Below, piece by piece: positions 22,901 through 34,019 of a stretch of 64,000 bases of DNA. The notes beneath the pieces were generated by a model. The model worked only from the letters and a program-made list of their open reading frames with translations. It ran no database searches and was not told the origin of the DNA. The translations under genes and the position numbers were made by a program. Each line of letters opens with the position of its first letter. The first letter of the stretch is position 1. Source of the stretch: Gaertneriomyces semiglobifer (lineage: Eukaryota > Chytridiomycota > Chytridiomycetes > Spizellomycetales > Spizellomycetaceae); NCBI GenBank assembly GCA_025558075.1, contig JAHLKF010000029.1, positions 62,001-126,000 on the forward strand, given 5' to 3'.

Positions 22901-25900
22901 CATGTCCACGAAGTCATCAACTGTGGAAACCGTTAAACTTCCTACCCCTCGTGAGGCGTCGCCCTTGTTGAAAACCGCCGCTGCGGTAAATGTGAATACA
23001 ATGTCTCCGCCTCCTCGGCGCATGCCACCGGGTATCCCTGAGCAGCCAGCGGAGAGACAACTGCCGACGTCAATGAGCTCGTTGCCTCGACCTCAGGTGC
23101 TGGCCGACGCAGTTGTTTCATTATCATCCGCCTCTTTGGATCGTGGCACAAAGGCCCTTTCCCCACCGATGTCTCCTCCCAAAACCCAAGCGCCAAACCC
23201 ATCTGACATCGAGAAAGGTGCATCATCCCCCGGCTCCTCTTTCTTGACTTCTAGACCACCTATTCCTCCTCCGCCCGCCCCAGAAGAGCAACCACCGCCA
23301 ACACCCAAGAAAGCTGGTCGGAAGTCTGTGCGCTTCACCCTTCCTCCTCCGGAGGAGCACCGTAAATCACGACCGATCTCTGCGCGCGTGAGCTCCATGG
23401 TTAACGCTGAAGTACGCGCGAAATCAGTAGCTCGTTACATGCAAGCTCAAACCTCGAATGGGACTGACGCGCAAATGACATCGGTACCTGTGCGTCAAGT
23501 GTCGTCGCGCTTGTCGTCGCTGCCTAAGCCGAATGGGCCTGTATTGTCTGCTTACGCTATTGGCCAGCAAGCAGCTATTCCTCGAATGCGTCGTCCGCAG
23601 CGCAACGGCGAGAGAGTGAACCTCAATGCGCCACCTAGTTGGGCGCAAAGCAGGGACGTACCCAGTACGATTGATGTGAACATGGACGACCAAGTTGACA
23701 TCATGAGTGAGGAGCAGTATGAGATGTCGTTGTCGTCCTCCTATTCATCGAATCCCGAAGCGGACATGAGTGTTTCCTCTTTCGAGCAATCTTTCACATC
23801 TAACACATCTAACGATTCAGTGCCGATTGTGGAAATTATCGATGATTCTTACATCTCGGAGCGCTCGAGGTCCCCCGTGCCGGAAAGCAGCGAGAGTGTG
23901 ACGGAAGTGCAGGAACGTAGCCATGCAGCCGTAGATGAAGAGGACGCAGAGGAGGACTTCTTGGATGCGTTCTTCGACTCGGAAGATTACAGGGATGCCA
24001 CGTCTTCACGAATTTCGTATATTGCCGATAAGAACATGTCCGACATGCCCGGCGATGACGAGCCGTCTATCTTTGATCGTCCACAACGTGCGCAGTCGAC
24101 AATGTCTTTCCTAGACTTCCTTTCGGGCAACTTTGCTGACGAGAAGGATCCTGAAACCTCAGAGGTGTATGTAGAGAGCACCGAGGATACATTTGAGGAG
24201 GAAAGATTCAGGGAGCAGGAGGAGTCGGTACCGTCGAACCCCTCGAGTCCGACCGAAGATGATGTGATGAATTTGATGTCAGAGGTGATCATCCCTGAGT
24301 ACACCATCGGCACAGTTTCCACCATGCAGCTTGTTATGATGGAGGAACGTCCGGTGACTGTCGCTCAGGCGGAAGAGGTAGCTTTGAGCTATATCCTCGA
24401 GCCTGCAGTAGGGCACCTTGTTGCGACAAACGTTGATCGTATGAACCGTCCACTAGCTATTGAGGACATATTTGCAGATGTTGAAGAAGTGCAGGTAATG
24501 CCCGTGTTTGCGTACACCACGGCATCAGTAGTTTCCGTTCGATCGTCATCTCCTCAGAATGTTATCCGCATGGAGCTTCCGATGGATGAGGCAGTACGCG
24601 TGATGCCGATTCTTGCGTACAATTCAGCATCGATCGTGACTGTTGAGGCACCAGCCGCCCAAACAGTTGTGCCCGTCGTGCCCTTGCTGAGCGAGGAAGT
24701 ATTGCTGGAAGAATATGTCCCCACTTTCTCGCCGCAAGTTTCTGAAGAGGACTCACCCGTCATGGACGCGGATATGCTACCCAGCGCGACTGACAGCTTG
24801 GACGACAACGACCGGGACTCTTCTGTCGATGATAGAGAGGACGAGCAAGGATTCGATTTTGACGATAGTCCAATAAGTCCTACGTACAGCATCGGAAGCG
24901 AACTCGAAGTTGAATCTTCCATGCCGGTGACGCACGAGCAATCTATTCGAGCAGTGGTGGATGATGAATTCACACCTCAAGTCGTGGCAGACATGGAAAT
25001 GGACGACGCGGAAGCGCCTTTGGCTGCGAATGTTGAGCCGTTGAACACAGACGTCTTGGAGATGGAGACTTTACCGCTCGAAGTGACCAACTCCGATAGC
25101 GCTGTGACACCTCAGAGAGAAAAGTCACAATTCGACATGCTCGACAAGCTTCTTCATGAGATGGACAGCCTCGGACCTAACGAGACATTGACTGCAACGT
25201 CTCCGGTTGGATCTGAGAGTTTCTTCCAAGATATCTTCGCCGGTCCACCAGTGACTCCTTCGAGTGAAGGTGTGGCTTCGCCCGTGGAGTCAGAAGATTC
25301 CGGTTACAACATCTTTGCGGCTGGCCGTGACGATATGGTGGATGAACCCGAGCTCGAGACGTCTATCAACGAACTTGTCTTCAATGAGGTGTCCCGGTCG
25401 GCCGAGGACTTGAATGGTCCAGTGGATGGCACTGATGATGATGATGAGTCCGAACAAGACGAACCAGCTATTGATACCGATGTGATGGTGCTCGACTTCG
25501 ACAGTGATGCAGAAGAATCTATAACGGTACCTGACGATGATGTGGTGATACCAGCAGAGTTAGAGGCGTCACCTGCCATCGTTGAGCGGTCTTTGGCGCC
25601 CGAAGATACCGATTCCCTTATGTCCGAAGATGTTAGCGTCGCATTGGATGCCGATGCAGGCAATGATACGGAAGATGACGAGGACGACAAGAATTCGGTT
25701 CTCACGGAAGATGCCGGTGATCTGTTAGCCGCCGAACTGATGTTGACTGAGGCTCCGGTGGAAACGGTTGTGAGTCCTTTTGTGATAGACGAGGATGAGC
25801 TTGTAGAGGACCTGTTTGCGGCAGCGGTGGCTGAACCGGCTTCGGCTACCACCTCTTGGGATGACGAAGAAGTGGTGGAAGGCGCTGAATCGAGTGATGA

Positions 25901-27038
25901 TATGGAATCTGAAGCACAAGAAGTAGGACGCATGCCACGCGAAAGTATTTACGTTGAAGAGGACAGCGTCCTAGAAGAAATTGCTCGGGCGAAAGCACTC
26001 GCTGCCGCCTTGATGAATGGCGGCGACGCGCCGGCATCTTTTACTGACAACGCAGAAAATTTATCCCAAAATTCTGACCTTGACAATCTCGCTACCATGC
26101 TGCCGGATACACTGGACGCCGTCGCTGACCACTCACCACGAGCTGAACCCCCACAGGTGGATATGGATTACGACGAAGAAGAGGAGGCCATGATGGCTGC
26201 GGTCGCTCAAGCCAAAGCCATTGCTATGCGAATGATGGAGGAGGATCAAGCTGACGAGAGCACCAAGACGTCGGAGCCAGTGGTATCACCTGAGCAGGCG
26301 AACACTACTGGAAGCGATCGTGAATACATCGAGGATGTCTCTGATGATGAGGACGCCATGGCAGCAGTTGCTGAGGCGAAGCGTTTGGCTCAAGCAATGC
26401 TAGAGGCAGATGCCAATACTCCTGCAACTACTGCCGACAATGTAGAGGTACCGCCTCCACCACCACAGAAAGACGCGCATGTGATTGACGCTCCAGACAT
26501 GGAACGAGAGGACCAAGAAGATGATGCTGATCTCGAATTCGTTCTCGACGCCGTTAAACGCACCTTGGAATCATCCAGAATCATCGCTGGTGAACTCTGC
26601 ACCGGGACCGACACTTCCAGCGTCTCTGCCGGGAAATCCGTGCTGGCCACATTGCAAGGCCAAATGAAAGTTGTCGATCGTCTAATGAAGCGGGATTCGA
26701 TCATGGAAGTTGATCCCACGATGCTCATGGAGCTATCTCAACTGAAGCTGAATCTCCGCAGCGAAATTGAAGAGTTAAATGACCTGTGTGGAGACCAGGT
26801 GGAGGCAGTGGATTTCCGAAATGGGTGGGATAGCGACGAAGAATCGGACGGGCAGAATAATGACCGTCGCCAGTCTATGAGTCTTGCCAAGGAAGCCCGC
26901 AAGTCTTTGGTTATGATCGAAGAAACTCTCTCGAACAGACGGAAATCTATGGCGCGGAAATCAATGGTGCGTAAGTCGTTTCTGCCGGTCCCTTCAAAGG
27001 GATCGAATGAGAAAGGGACGGATGGAATGCGTGTGTAA
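19961..27038 (+). CDS. Giant WSC-type membrane sensor with 2.1-kb-residue cytoplasmic tail
   Basis: Two exons (19961-21169, 21228-27038) give 2339 residues. In-frame codons reach 19934, but the first ATG is at 19961. A hydrophobic N-terminal signal (SILSILVILLALPFSSNSQ) precedes a WSC-like Cys-rich domain at about residues 40-142 (ACRNFP, QHCADQC, LISCGC, CDTLCP, SCGKS). One membrane span follows at about 165-188 (IVVAVIAAAVVAVAGVGIFLY), then KRQRR. WSC proteins are cell-wall stress sensors that signal to Rho1/PKC; typical ones have tails of 50-200 residues. Here the remaining 2150 residues are Ser/Pro-rich at first and very acidic later. Repeats include VMLGNS(F/L)LLNGP twice (about 795 and 824), a VMP(V/I)(F/L)AY..AS(V/I)V(S/T)V pair, and three AKA-type helices (about 1981, 2055, 2111). 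The last 150 residues are basic. Confidence 0.82.
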
Positions 27039-27327
27039 ATAGTGTAGATAGTTCAATCGCATAGTTAGTAGATTTAGTCAAGAACAGTTTTTAGAATGCA
27101 TGCTCCTAAATATTAAACGAAGGCTCACAAGCGTTTCTCTTGAATTTTGTGCACATCCGCAACCTGGATGATCCTCTGTGGCCAGTAGGATCGGTACAAG
27201 ATTCGTCTGCCGGTTACATGCCATACAAATGCGCTAATTGTGCGCGAAGGTTTAATTGCACGCTAGTAGAGGGGAGAAATCCTTCTGGGTGATATATTGA
27301 AAAACCATCTGAAAACCAGCTTTCTGT

Positions 27328-27908
27328 CTACTTTCTCATATTGTTACCCCAATCTTGAGCCTTCCTTTGTGCCTGAGCACTGGTATCTTCAGCCGCCCTC
27401 TGTGCACCCTTGCCTATATCCTGAGCGTTCCTTCTTGCGCCAGATGCCATGTCCTGACCCGATCTCTTCGCATTCGCGCCCATGTCTTCCACTGTCCTCT
27501 TCGCATTCCTCATTGACTGACCAGGATTCCGCTCCGTACTGCGAGCGGCAGACTCGACCTTTTCTGCAACCTTCTGGCCAGTACCACCAACAGCTCCATC
27601 GGTTGTGAATTGCTTGCCTACGGATCCCTTCGAGCTGAAGGCACCACCAATGTTTTCTTCGATAGTTTTTCCAATTGCTCCCTCCCGAGTAAATTGCTTG
27701 CCAATGCTGCCATCTTCCTTTAATGCTTGTGCGGCCTGTAACAGTCGGTTACAATCGATGCCTAACGAATCATGGTTGCTTCCAGATGAATGCATACCTC
27801 TTTGATTTTACTCGCAGCAGCGGCGGCAGCCGAGGCTATCGGGTTCTGGTTGCTCTTTTGGGCAATACGAGCGGTGGAGAACAAGCGAACGGTGATGCGA
27901 GAAGCCAT
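27328..27908 (-). CDS. Mitochondrial LEA-like protein with 11-residue repeats
   Basis: Two exons (27908-27798, 27735-27328) give 172 residues. The N-terminus (MASRITVRLFSTARIAQKS) is a strong mitochondrial presequence. A Gly-rich block repeats GSIGKQFT, GAIGKT, GSVGKQFT and GAVGGT. The end is five perfect 11-residue units at about residues 114-168, each of the form x-A-x-R-x-x-(E/Q)-D-x-x-x (NAKRTVEDMGA, NAKRSGQDMAS, GARRNAQDIGK, GAQRAAEDTSA, QAQRKAQDWGN). Such 11-mers are the hallmark of group 3 LEA proteins, which are disordered in water, fold into helices on drying and protect membranes and enzymes. Likely role: protecting the inner membrane or matrix in resting spores or during desiccation. 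It is divergent from the SDR gene at 28429. Confidence 0.85.
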
Positions 27909-28428
27909 TCTGTATTGTCGTTCTTTTTGTTTATTTCGTGAAGAGAGATTTGTGTTTGAGTTGGATTGAGATTCGTTGCAGTAGTTGTTGTGAGGAGGGG
28001 ATGCCAACAAAGGTCACCCCATTATATACCCCTGGCTCCACACCGAACCCCTTTGAGGATGACGTGCGTGCAGGCAGCATTCAATCTGCGATTTCCAAGT
28101 TCGGAGAGACGTAATGCTGTTGTCGTGTGTTGCTCTGCCATGCCATGCCCGTCTGTGACGATGCCTCAACAGAGGCGCGTAGCTGTCATTCAAAGCCCCG
28201 CTTCGGCGGTCAACCAGCCACACATTGTCATCCCAACTTATCAATCACGCATTTCACGTGCAGACGCTTTGCACGTGGAAATCATGTGACAGACGCGTGA
28301 GGACTGAAAGCTGTTGAATCTTGCTAATGAATCTTGTTGAGTCAGTCTGGAATCCACAACATAAAAAAAGGACAGGAGAAGAGGTTCTGACTGGCGGACA
28401 CAACTAAGAGAAATTAGAAGATATCGAA
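27909..28428. other. Divergent promoter region (LEA / SDR)
   Basis: 520 nt between two divergent ATGs. A run of A at about 28362-28369 precedes the SDR start. Nothing else is recognised. Shared regulation of the two genes is possible but not shown. Confidence 0.5.
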
Positions 28429-29399
28429 ATGGCTAATTACAACTGGAATACGGCGCTAATTACTGGGGGAGGCAGTGGTCTTGGCCGGGCACTCGCAGAG
28501 TTGCTGATCCGCAAGGGCAAGGTGGGATCTTACCTGCCGCTGTATATCCGCCTAATCAGCCAGTTTGACTGATGTATGACCTCTTTGAAACAGAAAGTTA
28601 TCATTGCAGGCCGAACGGAAGGAACATTGAAGCAGACGGCTTCTGAAATTGGTGCGGCCTACCTAATTGTGGATGTTGGAAAGCTCAATTCCTTGGAAAG
28701 CTTCGTAAAAGAAGCAGTTCAGAACCATCCTGAGATTGACTGTGTCGTTGCAAAGTACGTTCTGTTTCGATTCGAAACCATGCTTCGGCACGGCCTCATT
28801 TTGCTTGCAGTGCGGGCATTCAAAAACCCATTAATTACAAGGCAGAGAGTCCTTCAGAACTGATCGCGCTCAGTGAAGCCGAGATCGACACCAACATCAA
28901 GGGGTCACTCTATTTAATCTATCACTTCTTACCCCATCTGTTGAAGAAGCAGCATCCCGCAGTGTTCACCGTAAGCTCTGGCCTAGCCTACGTGCCGCTC
29001 GTCAGATGTCCGGTATACTCGGCAACCAAGGCATTCATCCACAGCTGGACGCAAAGCTTTCGCTCTCAAGTTGGAGACCGCGTCAGAGTTATTGAAATCA
29101 TCCCTCCATTGGTGGGAACAAATCTTCACAGGGTATGCGGACAGCAAATTGCGTTATGCTGATGCGCCACTGGTATTCAAGAGGTGTTTGCTTTCTCTCT
29201 CTAGGACTTTCCTGACCCCGACGACAACAAAAAACATAAGAATCCTTTGGCGCTCACCATTGAGGAGTTTATCCGCGATGTCGATGAAGATATGAACGCC
29301 GGGAAAGATGAGGTAGCAGCTGGGTTCGGTAGAACGCGCGCTGCAGCGAGTAGCGAGCTGTGGGCTGCAGACTTTGCAAGACAGAATGGGGCGCATTAG
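28429..29399 (+). CDS. Short-chain dehydrogenase/reductase (DltE/YdfG-like)
   Basis: Four exons (28429-28521, 28594-28754, 28811-29132, 29205-29399) give 256 residues. The Rossmann motif TGGGSGLG (residues 12-19) and a cofactor-side KVIIAGRT strand are present. NAG (split across intron 2) and the active site SSG...YSATK, with catalytic Ser, Tyr and Lys, follow. The C-terminal IIPPLVGTNLH and a substrate loop match the classical SDR fold. The Arg in AGRT after the second strand suggests NADP(H) preference. It is close to the bacterial DltE/YdfG group, NADP-dependent oxidoreductases of short hydroxy acids or aldehydes. The substrate is unknown. No targeting signal is seen. Confidence 0.9.
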
Positions 29400-30667
29400 C
29401 ATGATCAAGCAAGGAGCGGTGTCTAACGCTGTGTTATTGATGTTACCGAGTATATGTACATTACTGCAATCCGTCATGTATCTACTAGCACTCACTCGCA
29501 TGCAAATCCTGACAAGTAGTTCGATTTTATCTTAGCTACTCAATCAAAGTGTAGGTGAAATGCGGTGAAACGCCCGCTTATTTCATGCCCATATCCCCGC
29601 TATACTTCATGCCCTCATTGACGAAATGCTATCGGCCGCGAAACACCCAATGCAATACCCCGCGAACTGTTCCGGATCCCGTCAATCCCAGTTCGGCGCG
29701 ACCTTTCCCTGTCTTTGCTGACTTGGCTGATTTTGCAGGGTGCATTGCCTTTCCACCGTTCACAGAAGCGGCCCACGAAGTAGGGCTTGGTCGCGAGAGT
29801 AACGGAAACGAGCCAAGTGGTGCGAATGGGCGGATGACACGGAAGGTACGAAGCATTTTCACAAACAGGCAACAAGCTACCACTTGAGCATCTTTCAACC
29901 CGAGCAACGTTTAAGGAACGCCGTGAACATGTTGTTTCCTTCATTTCTTTCTCTCCATCACGAAGTTTGCTCTGACATCTCAAACGGTTACGTAAGCAGA
30001 AATGCTTACAAGCGGAGTTTGCTTATGTAATACAGTTAGTGAGCTCGCGTGGCAACTTGTCCAACAATCAACTCGAAAGCTCTTGAAGGCGATGATCTGT
30101 ATTATTTCGATAATGTGGATGCTAGAGCAAATCAATTTCTAAAGATTGTTCCAGCGTGGATCGTCGAATATGATTGCTGTTGGGTATGCTAATCTTCTCT
30201 CACACGTAGCAAACGCTTCCTGGTACATCCGCGATACCTCGGCGTTGTTTGCGAGGATTCGAATTCTCATAACACTACCATGAATGAATTAAATTTGAAA
30301 GCTAGCACACGTCTTGACTTCTTTAAGCGTGCGGTGGTGTCAACCCTACTCAAAGCATTTTCTCGATGGGTTTGGACGCTTGGTCACACGCTGGACTGCG
30401 TGTAGATGACATTTCCCGGAAGCACGTCAAATCGCCTTGTAGTGAGTTACGAGACAGGCGTAATCGCCGATTACGATCGTGCAGCAGAGTCTTTTGCACA
30501 AGGCGTTTTCATATATATGTATCGGTTACAAAAGAAACAACAACAGCTTATACGAGAGCACAGCCGTGGCAGAATTCCACATCCAGTGCCCCTACATACA
30601 GTTTTCGCCGACTATTCACGTCGAACTATCTCATCCACATTACAAATTCCACCTACTCACGCCACGC
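29400..30667. other. Intergenic, one small candidate ORF
   Basis: About 1.27 kb between the SDR stop and the vasculin-like stop (convergent). Apart from the 75-codon frame at 29629-29856 I see no gene, repeat or RNA. Confidence 0.45.
29629..29856 (-). CDS. Candidate small mitochondrial protein (75 aa)
   Basis: An unspliced minus-strand frame from an ATG at 29856 encodes 75 residues. The N-terminus (MLRTFRVIRPFAPLGSFPLL) is rich in Arg, Leu, Phe and Ser and has no acidic residue, as expected for mitochondrial import. The middle is Lys/Ala rich (AKSAKSAKTGKGR) and the end is GTVRGVLHWVFRGR. No homologue was recognised. The ORF is intact and its composition protein-like, but it is short and isolated. 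Confidence 0.3.
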   Translation of the reverse strand: MLRTFRVIRPFAPLGSFPLLSRPSPTSWAASVNGGKAMHPAKSAKSAKTGKGRAELGLTGSGTVRGVLHWVFRGR

Positions 30668-32299
30668 CTAATAACCAGTATAACGGCCAACAGTAACTCC
30701 CAACGCAGTCTTTCCCAGCCCGAAACCGCTCTTCCCATTGCCAAAAATACCATCGCTGAGACCAATGACATGCCCGTAATTTTTGAAGAAAGCCTCCTTC
30801 TCCTCCTCAGTGATTATAAACTCATCTTCGTCCAAGTCTGAATCGTAAAACTCTTTCTTATCCCAGCCCAAGGTTTTCAGGAATTCTTCTTCCTTCTCCA
30901 ACGAAGCCGAGTACCTGAAAGTCTCCGCATAAGCATCAGTCTTACTGTTGCTGCGTCGGATAGTAATAGCATCTCCACAAACGGTATCGTCAGACGTGGA
31001 ATCAGAACTAGACCTCGTCCGCACATCGAAATATGGACTGGTACGGCCAGAGGAGGTCGGAGTGATGGGTGAAGACGCTCCAGAAGCGTCTGTAGAGTCA
31101 TGCATGACGGGTATGCGCATCGTGTCCACCTCCTCAAGCAAAAATACGTCCTCCTCTTCAACCGCAGCCGTAGAAGAAGCTGAAACGCTGTTAGGAGACT
31201 CGGGGTGCTGTTCAGCATCGTCACGGCTTTGCGAGTTATTGCCATGCTCAGCATTCTCAGTCTCATCTTGTCCCTGGATAGCTAAAGACTCCTCCCCACG
31301 ACCCTCAAGCTCTGTAGAAAAAATGCTCTTCGCGGTTGGTGACGCCTTCATAGTACTGCGAAGTTTTGGTCGGTTCTTAATCATTACCGGCACACCATTC
31401 GACCCGACTGGCTTCGAACTTCCATTACTTCGAGGAGCTGCCGCGGTCTTGGGAAAAGTGCGTGCTGTCGCGGTTGCATTCTTCGTCGAAATTGACTTGC
31501 TCCGTTCTCGCATGGAGACACTCTTTCCTTTGGGTTTGTCCAGCTTAGGAATAAGTGCTTTCAACCGGGCAATTTCGGCAGCTTCTTCGTCGTTCTGCTG
31601 TTCTTCATTTTCTTCTGCGGGCTCTGCGCGTGGTGGTGGCGCCGCAACAATGGAAACGACGTCTGGCTTGCCCCACGCAACTTTCGGCTTAGACGGAGGA
31701 GTTGCAGCCGGAGCAACACTGTTTCTCGCGACAGCATTACCAAGGCTTGGGAAGTTATTCTCGAATGCGATGGGCGCACTTTTGAGAGCCGGTTTCTCAT
31801 ATGGTGGAATTTCTGGTCGAGTTTCAGAGAGAGGTGACGCCGTCATCGGCTTAAAACTGCCTAATGTCGCAGAACTGAGCTGTGGCCACGGCTGCTGACG
31901 TGTGGAAGACTGGGAAGCACTTCTCCATGGGTTTGGTGGAAGAGAAATATTCGCTGGAGCATGTCTCTCCCGACGCTCGCTTCGTTTCGAAGTAACAAGC
32001 GAAGAATCTTTGGATAGAGATGCCGTAGCCGATCCGTACTGCTGGGCATTCCCACTGCTGGGTCTGCCTATAGTGCCACCAGGGCCTAAAACGATATCCT
32101 TCGTCCCAAACGCCGCGAGTGATGATGTGCTCACTGTACGTGGTCGAGGATGACTACTTGGGGTACTGCTCCTCGTGCCAAAAGCCCCACCACCATGAGT
32201 GGTGGTCCGTGCTCTATTTGAGCCATTACCAAGAGAGCCGGTATTCGCCGAACCGGCTTGACCATTCGTGGACCACCGCGGGGAAAACACTTTGTCCAT
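30668..32299 (-). CDS. Vasculin (GPBP1)-like nuclear protein
   Basis: A single exon gives 543 residues, starting at the ATG at 32299 (MDKVFSPRW). The N-terminal half is Ser/Thr/Gly-rich and disordered and carries PNPWRS and AFENNFPSLG, the FPSL motif typical of vasculin-type proteins. After an acidic stretch, the C-terminus has SLEKEEEFLKTLGW followed by ITEEEKEAFFKNY, corresponding to the conserved vasculin ending (SLE.E...LK.MGW ... LTEDE...F). Vasculin/GPBP1 binds GC-rich promoter DNA and RNA in animals; a fungal role is not established. The family assignment rests on two short motifs in the right order, so it is moderate. Confidence 0.6.
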   Translation of the reverse strand: MDKVFSPRWSTNGQAGSANTGSLGNGSNRARTTTHGGGAFGTRSSTPSSHPRPRTVSTSSLAAFGTKDIVLGPGGTIGRPSSGNAQQYGSATASLSKDSSLVTSKRSERRERHAPANISLPPNPWRSASQSSTRQQPWPQLSSATLGSFKPMTASPLSETRPEIPPYEKPALKSAPIAFENNFPSLGNAVARNSVAPAATPPSKPKVAWGKPDVVSIVAAPPPRAEPAEENEEQQNDEEAAEIARLKALIPKLDKPKGKSVSMRERSKSISTKNATATARTFPKTAAAPRSNGSSKPVGSNGVPVMIKNRPKLRSTMKASPTAKSIFSTELEGRGEESLAIQGQDETENAEHGNNSQSRDDAEQHPESPNSVSASSTAAVEEEDVFLLEEVDTMRIPVMHDSTDASGASSPITPTSSGRTSPYFDVRTRSSSDSTSDDTVCGDAITIRRSNSKTDAYAETFRYSASLEKEEEFLKTLGWDKKEFYDSDLDEDEFIITEEEKEAFFKNYGHVIGLSDGIFGNGKSGFGLGKTALGVTVGRYTGY

Positions 32300-34019
32300 C
32301 AACAGTTTTGAGCGAAATCTATGCGCACGTCACCAAGGATCTCCACTTTGCGGTGCTGACCTTGATGGCGCTAAAAGTTGAATCGCGCGCCTCAAATCTG
32401 AGCCAGATTGTCACACCTCCTTGCAAATCCAAACTGGACGAAGGATATGCCTTCAAACGGAACGATGACTGGTATCGAATTGTGGCGTCACGACCCTAAG
32501 CGGTACTTCTTCGTGGCAGCGCGCTACGCGGCGGAGCGAAAGCTTTATCGAGGACACAGCCATTATTAAAAGGTCTTTCTTTCCTAAGAAAAATGCAGAC
32601 CTACCAGCAATATACCAGATATCTGCAAACCAGCGCCTCCCCTAAACCAGAACCAAGCTGTCGTGAGACGGGGACGCGAGTGCCGTGAAGTTCGTGATAT
32701 GCCGGCTGATACACACACACGCACTGGGTTAGCAAGAGAACAACCCTGCGAGGCGGGTTCCGCGACAAGCGCGTAGACTATGCAGTGCGCGGTATGCTAG
32801 TGGTTCGCGCCAGTGTGAAGAGAGTTGCGAAGGAAAATGTCGTATCGTCTTCTCACCGCCGCCAGATACTCCGAGAGGAATTGTACAGTATTCTTTCGGT
32901 GCGGAGTCAATCGACAATGAAAGGGACCGATGTTACAACCTCTGGCTGCTGCTGTTTCCTAGGATGGCTGCGTGGGCGAGGAAGCTCTATTGGTAGCTTC
33001 TCCGATGTGGTCGTACGTTGAAGCCAACTATATCGAAACTCCTGATTCCCAACAAAACCTTACGTGCTAGGAATATCTTCCGGGATAAGAGCGCGAATCG
33101 GGCTCTGGTTAACACTCGTTGAAGGTGCCAATCAGCGGTATCGCGTCAGTCGAGATATGTAGGGGCCTCGACAAGCAAACTGTTGAAGTGCCAACTGTTG
33201 ACGGTTAACAGCGGAAAGTTTGTTCCAGAATTTGACGTATGTCAAAAAAGTGGGGTGTGAGGTGTGAGGTCCTGACTCGCGGGACGGAAGTGGGAGGAAA
33301 ACCTCGCTTGGAGAGGAAAGAAAAGAATACAGAAGCAAGCGAAGGCCTCAAAAACAGCGCGGCGTAGGCAGCTGTGCGTCAAGATGTAATAGACGGCGGC
33401 AATGGGATGCCTGTGGAGATATAAGGTGGGTAGAAAAGTTAAAAGTTAAAGAAATTGTGAGCAAGAGACGAGTAGAAAATCCAACGGACGTTTTTGGGCG
33501 TGGAAGTCGGAATCAAATGCTCTCGTAACCGTAATAGGTCACATGATTGTGATCACATAATCATACTAGCCAGTTTCGTTTCCCGATTTTTGGATGAGGA
33601 CCATTTAAGCCGATAGCTCCACCACAATTGACGACGCTCACCGCCCACTGCCTGTGATTTCGGTTTTCCGATGGAGGTAACGAGGCTTGAGCGGTACATA
33701 AGTTGAATTGAAGCCCTTCGGGGTTCGTAGTTTGTTGAACAAATCTGTGCGCCACGTCCAAGTCGTCTGTCACCCGTAACCAGCATCTTGCGCCCTTCTC
33801 CTGCGATCATAATGTTCCCAAGCTCAAAGTTCAAGGGTATAAGCTGCCCGTACTTTCCAGAATGTCCGCGTGGCGATAGTTGCTTCTTCTCGCATGAATT
33901 AAGCAAATCTGAGCCGGACGATGAGCCGGTAGTGGCTTCTGTGAAAAGTACGTTGACAGAATGACGAGCCATCCCGTTTTTGAGCTCCTTGTTAAAGGCT
34001 TCATGAACTACTTGTAGAG
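32300..34019. other. Intergenic, with a candidate ORF at its right end
   Basis: 1.7 kb upstream of the vasculin-like gene and the exonuclease gene. It contains the weak candidate at 33553-33972. I see no other gene, RNA or repeat. Confidence 0.45.
33553..33972 (-). CDS. Hypothetical protein, 139 aa (weak)
   Basis: An unspliced frame from an ATG at 33972, running divergently from the exonuclease gene with only 47 nt between the two start codons. The product is basic and of mixed composition (FELGNIMIAGEGRKMLVTGDR in the middle) with no recognised domain, signal or membrane span. It may be a real gene sharing a promoter with the exonuclease, or the exonuclease 5' leader read backwards. Confidence 0.28.
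   Translation of the reverse strand: MARHSVNVLFTEATTGSSSGSDLLNSCEKKQLSPRGHSGKYGQLIPLNFELGNIMIAGEGRKMLVTGDRRLGRGAQICSTNYEPRRASIQLMYRSSLVTSIGKPKSQAVGGERRQLWWSYRLKWSSSKNRETKLASMIM

Noticed and set aside
30948..31898. 316-codon plus-strand frame opposite the vasculin-like gene
   Set aside because: Antisense shadow. Composition (Ser, Leu, Ala) is the mirror of the low-complexity coding strand.
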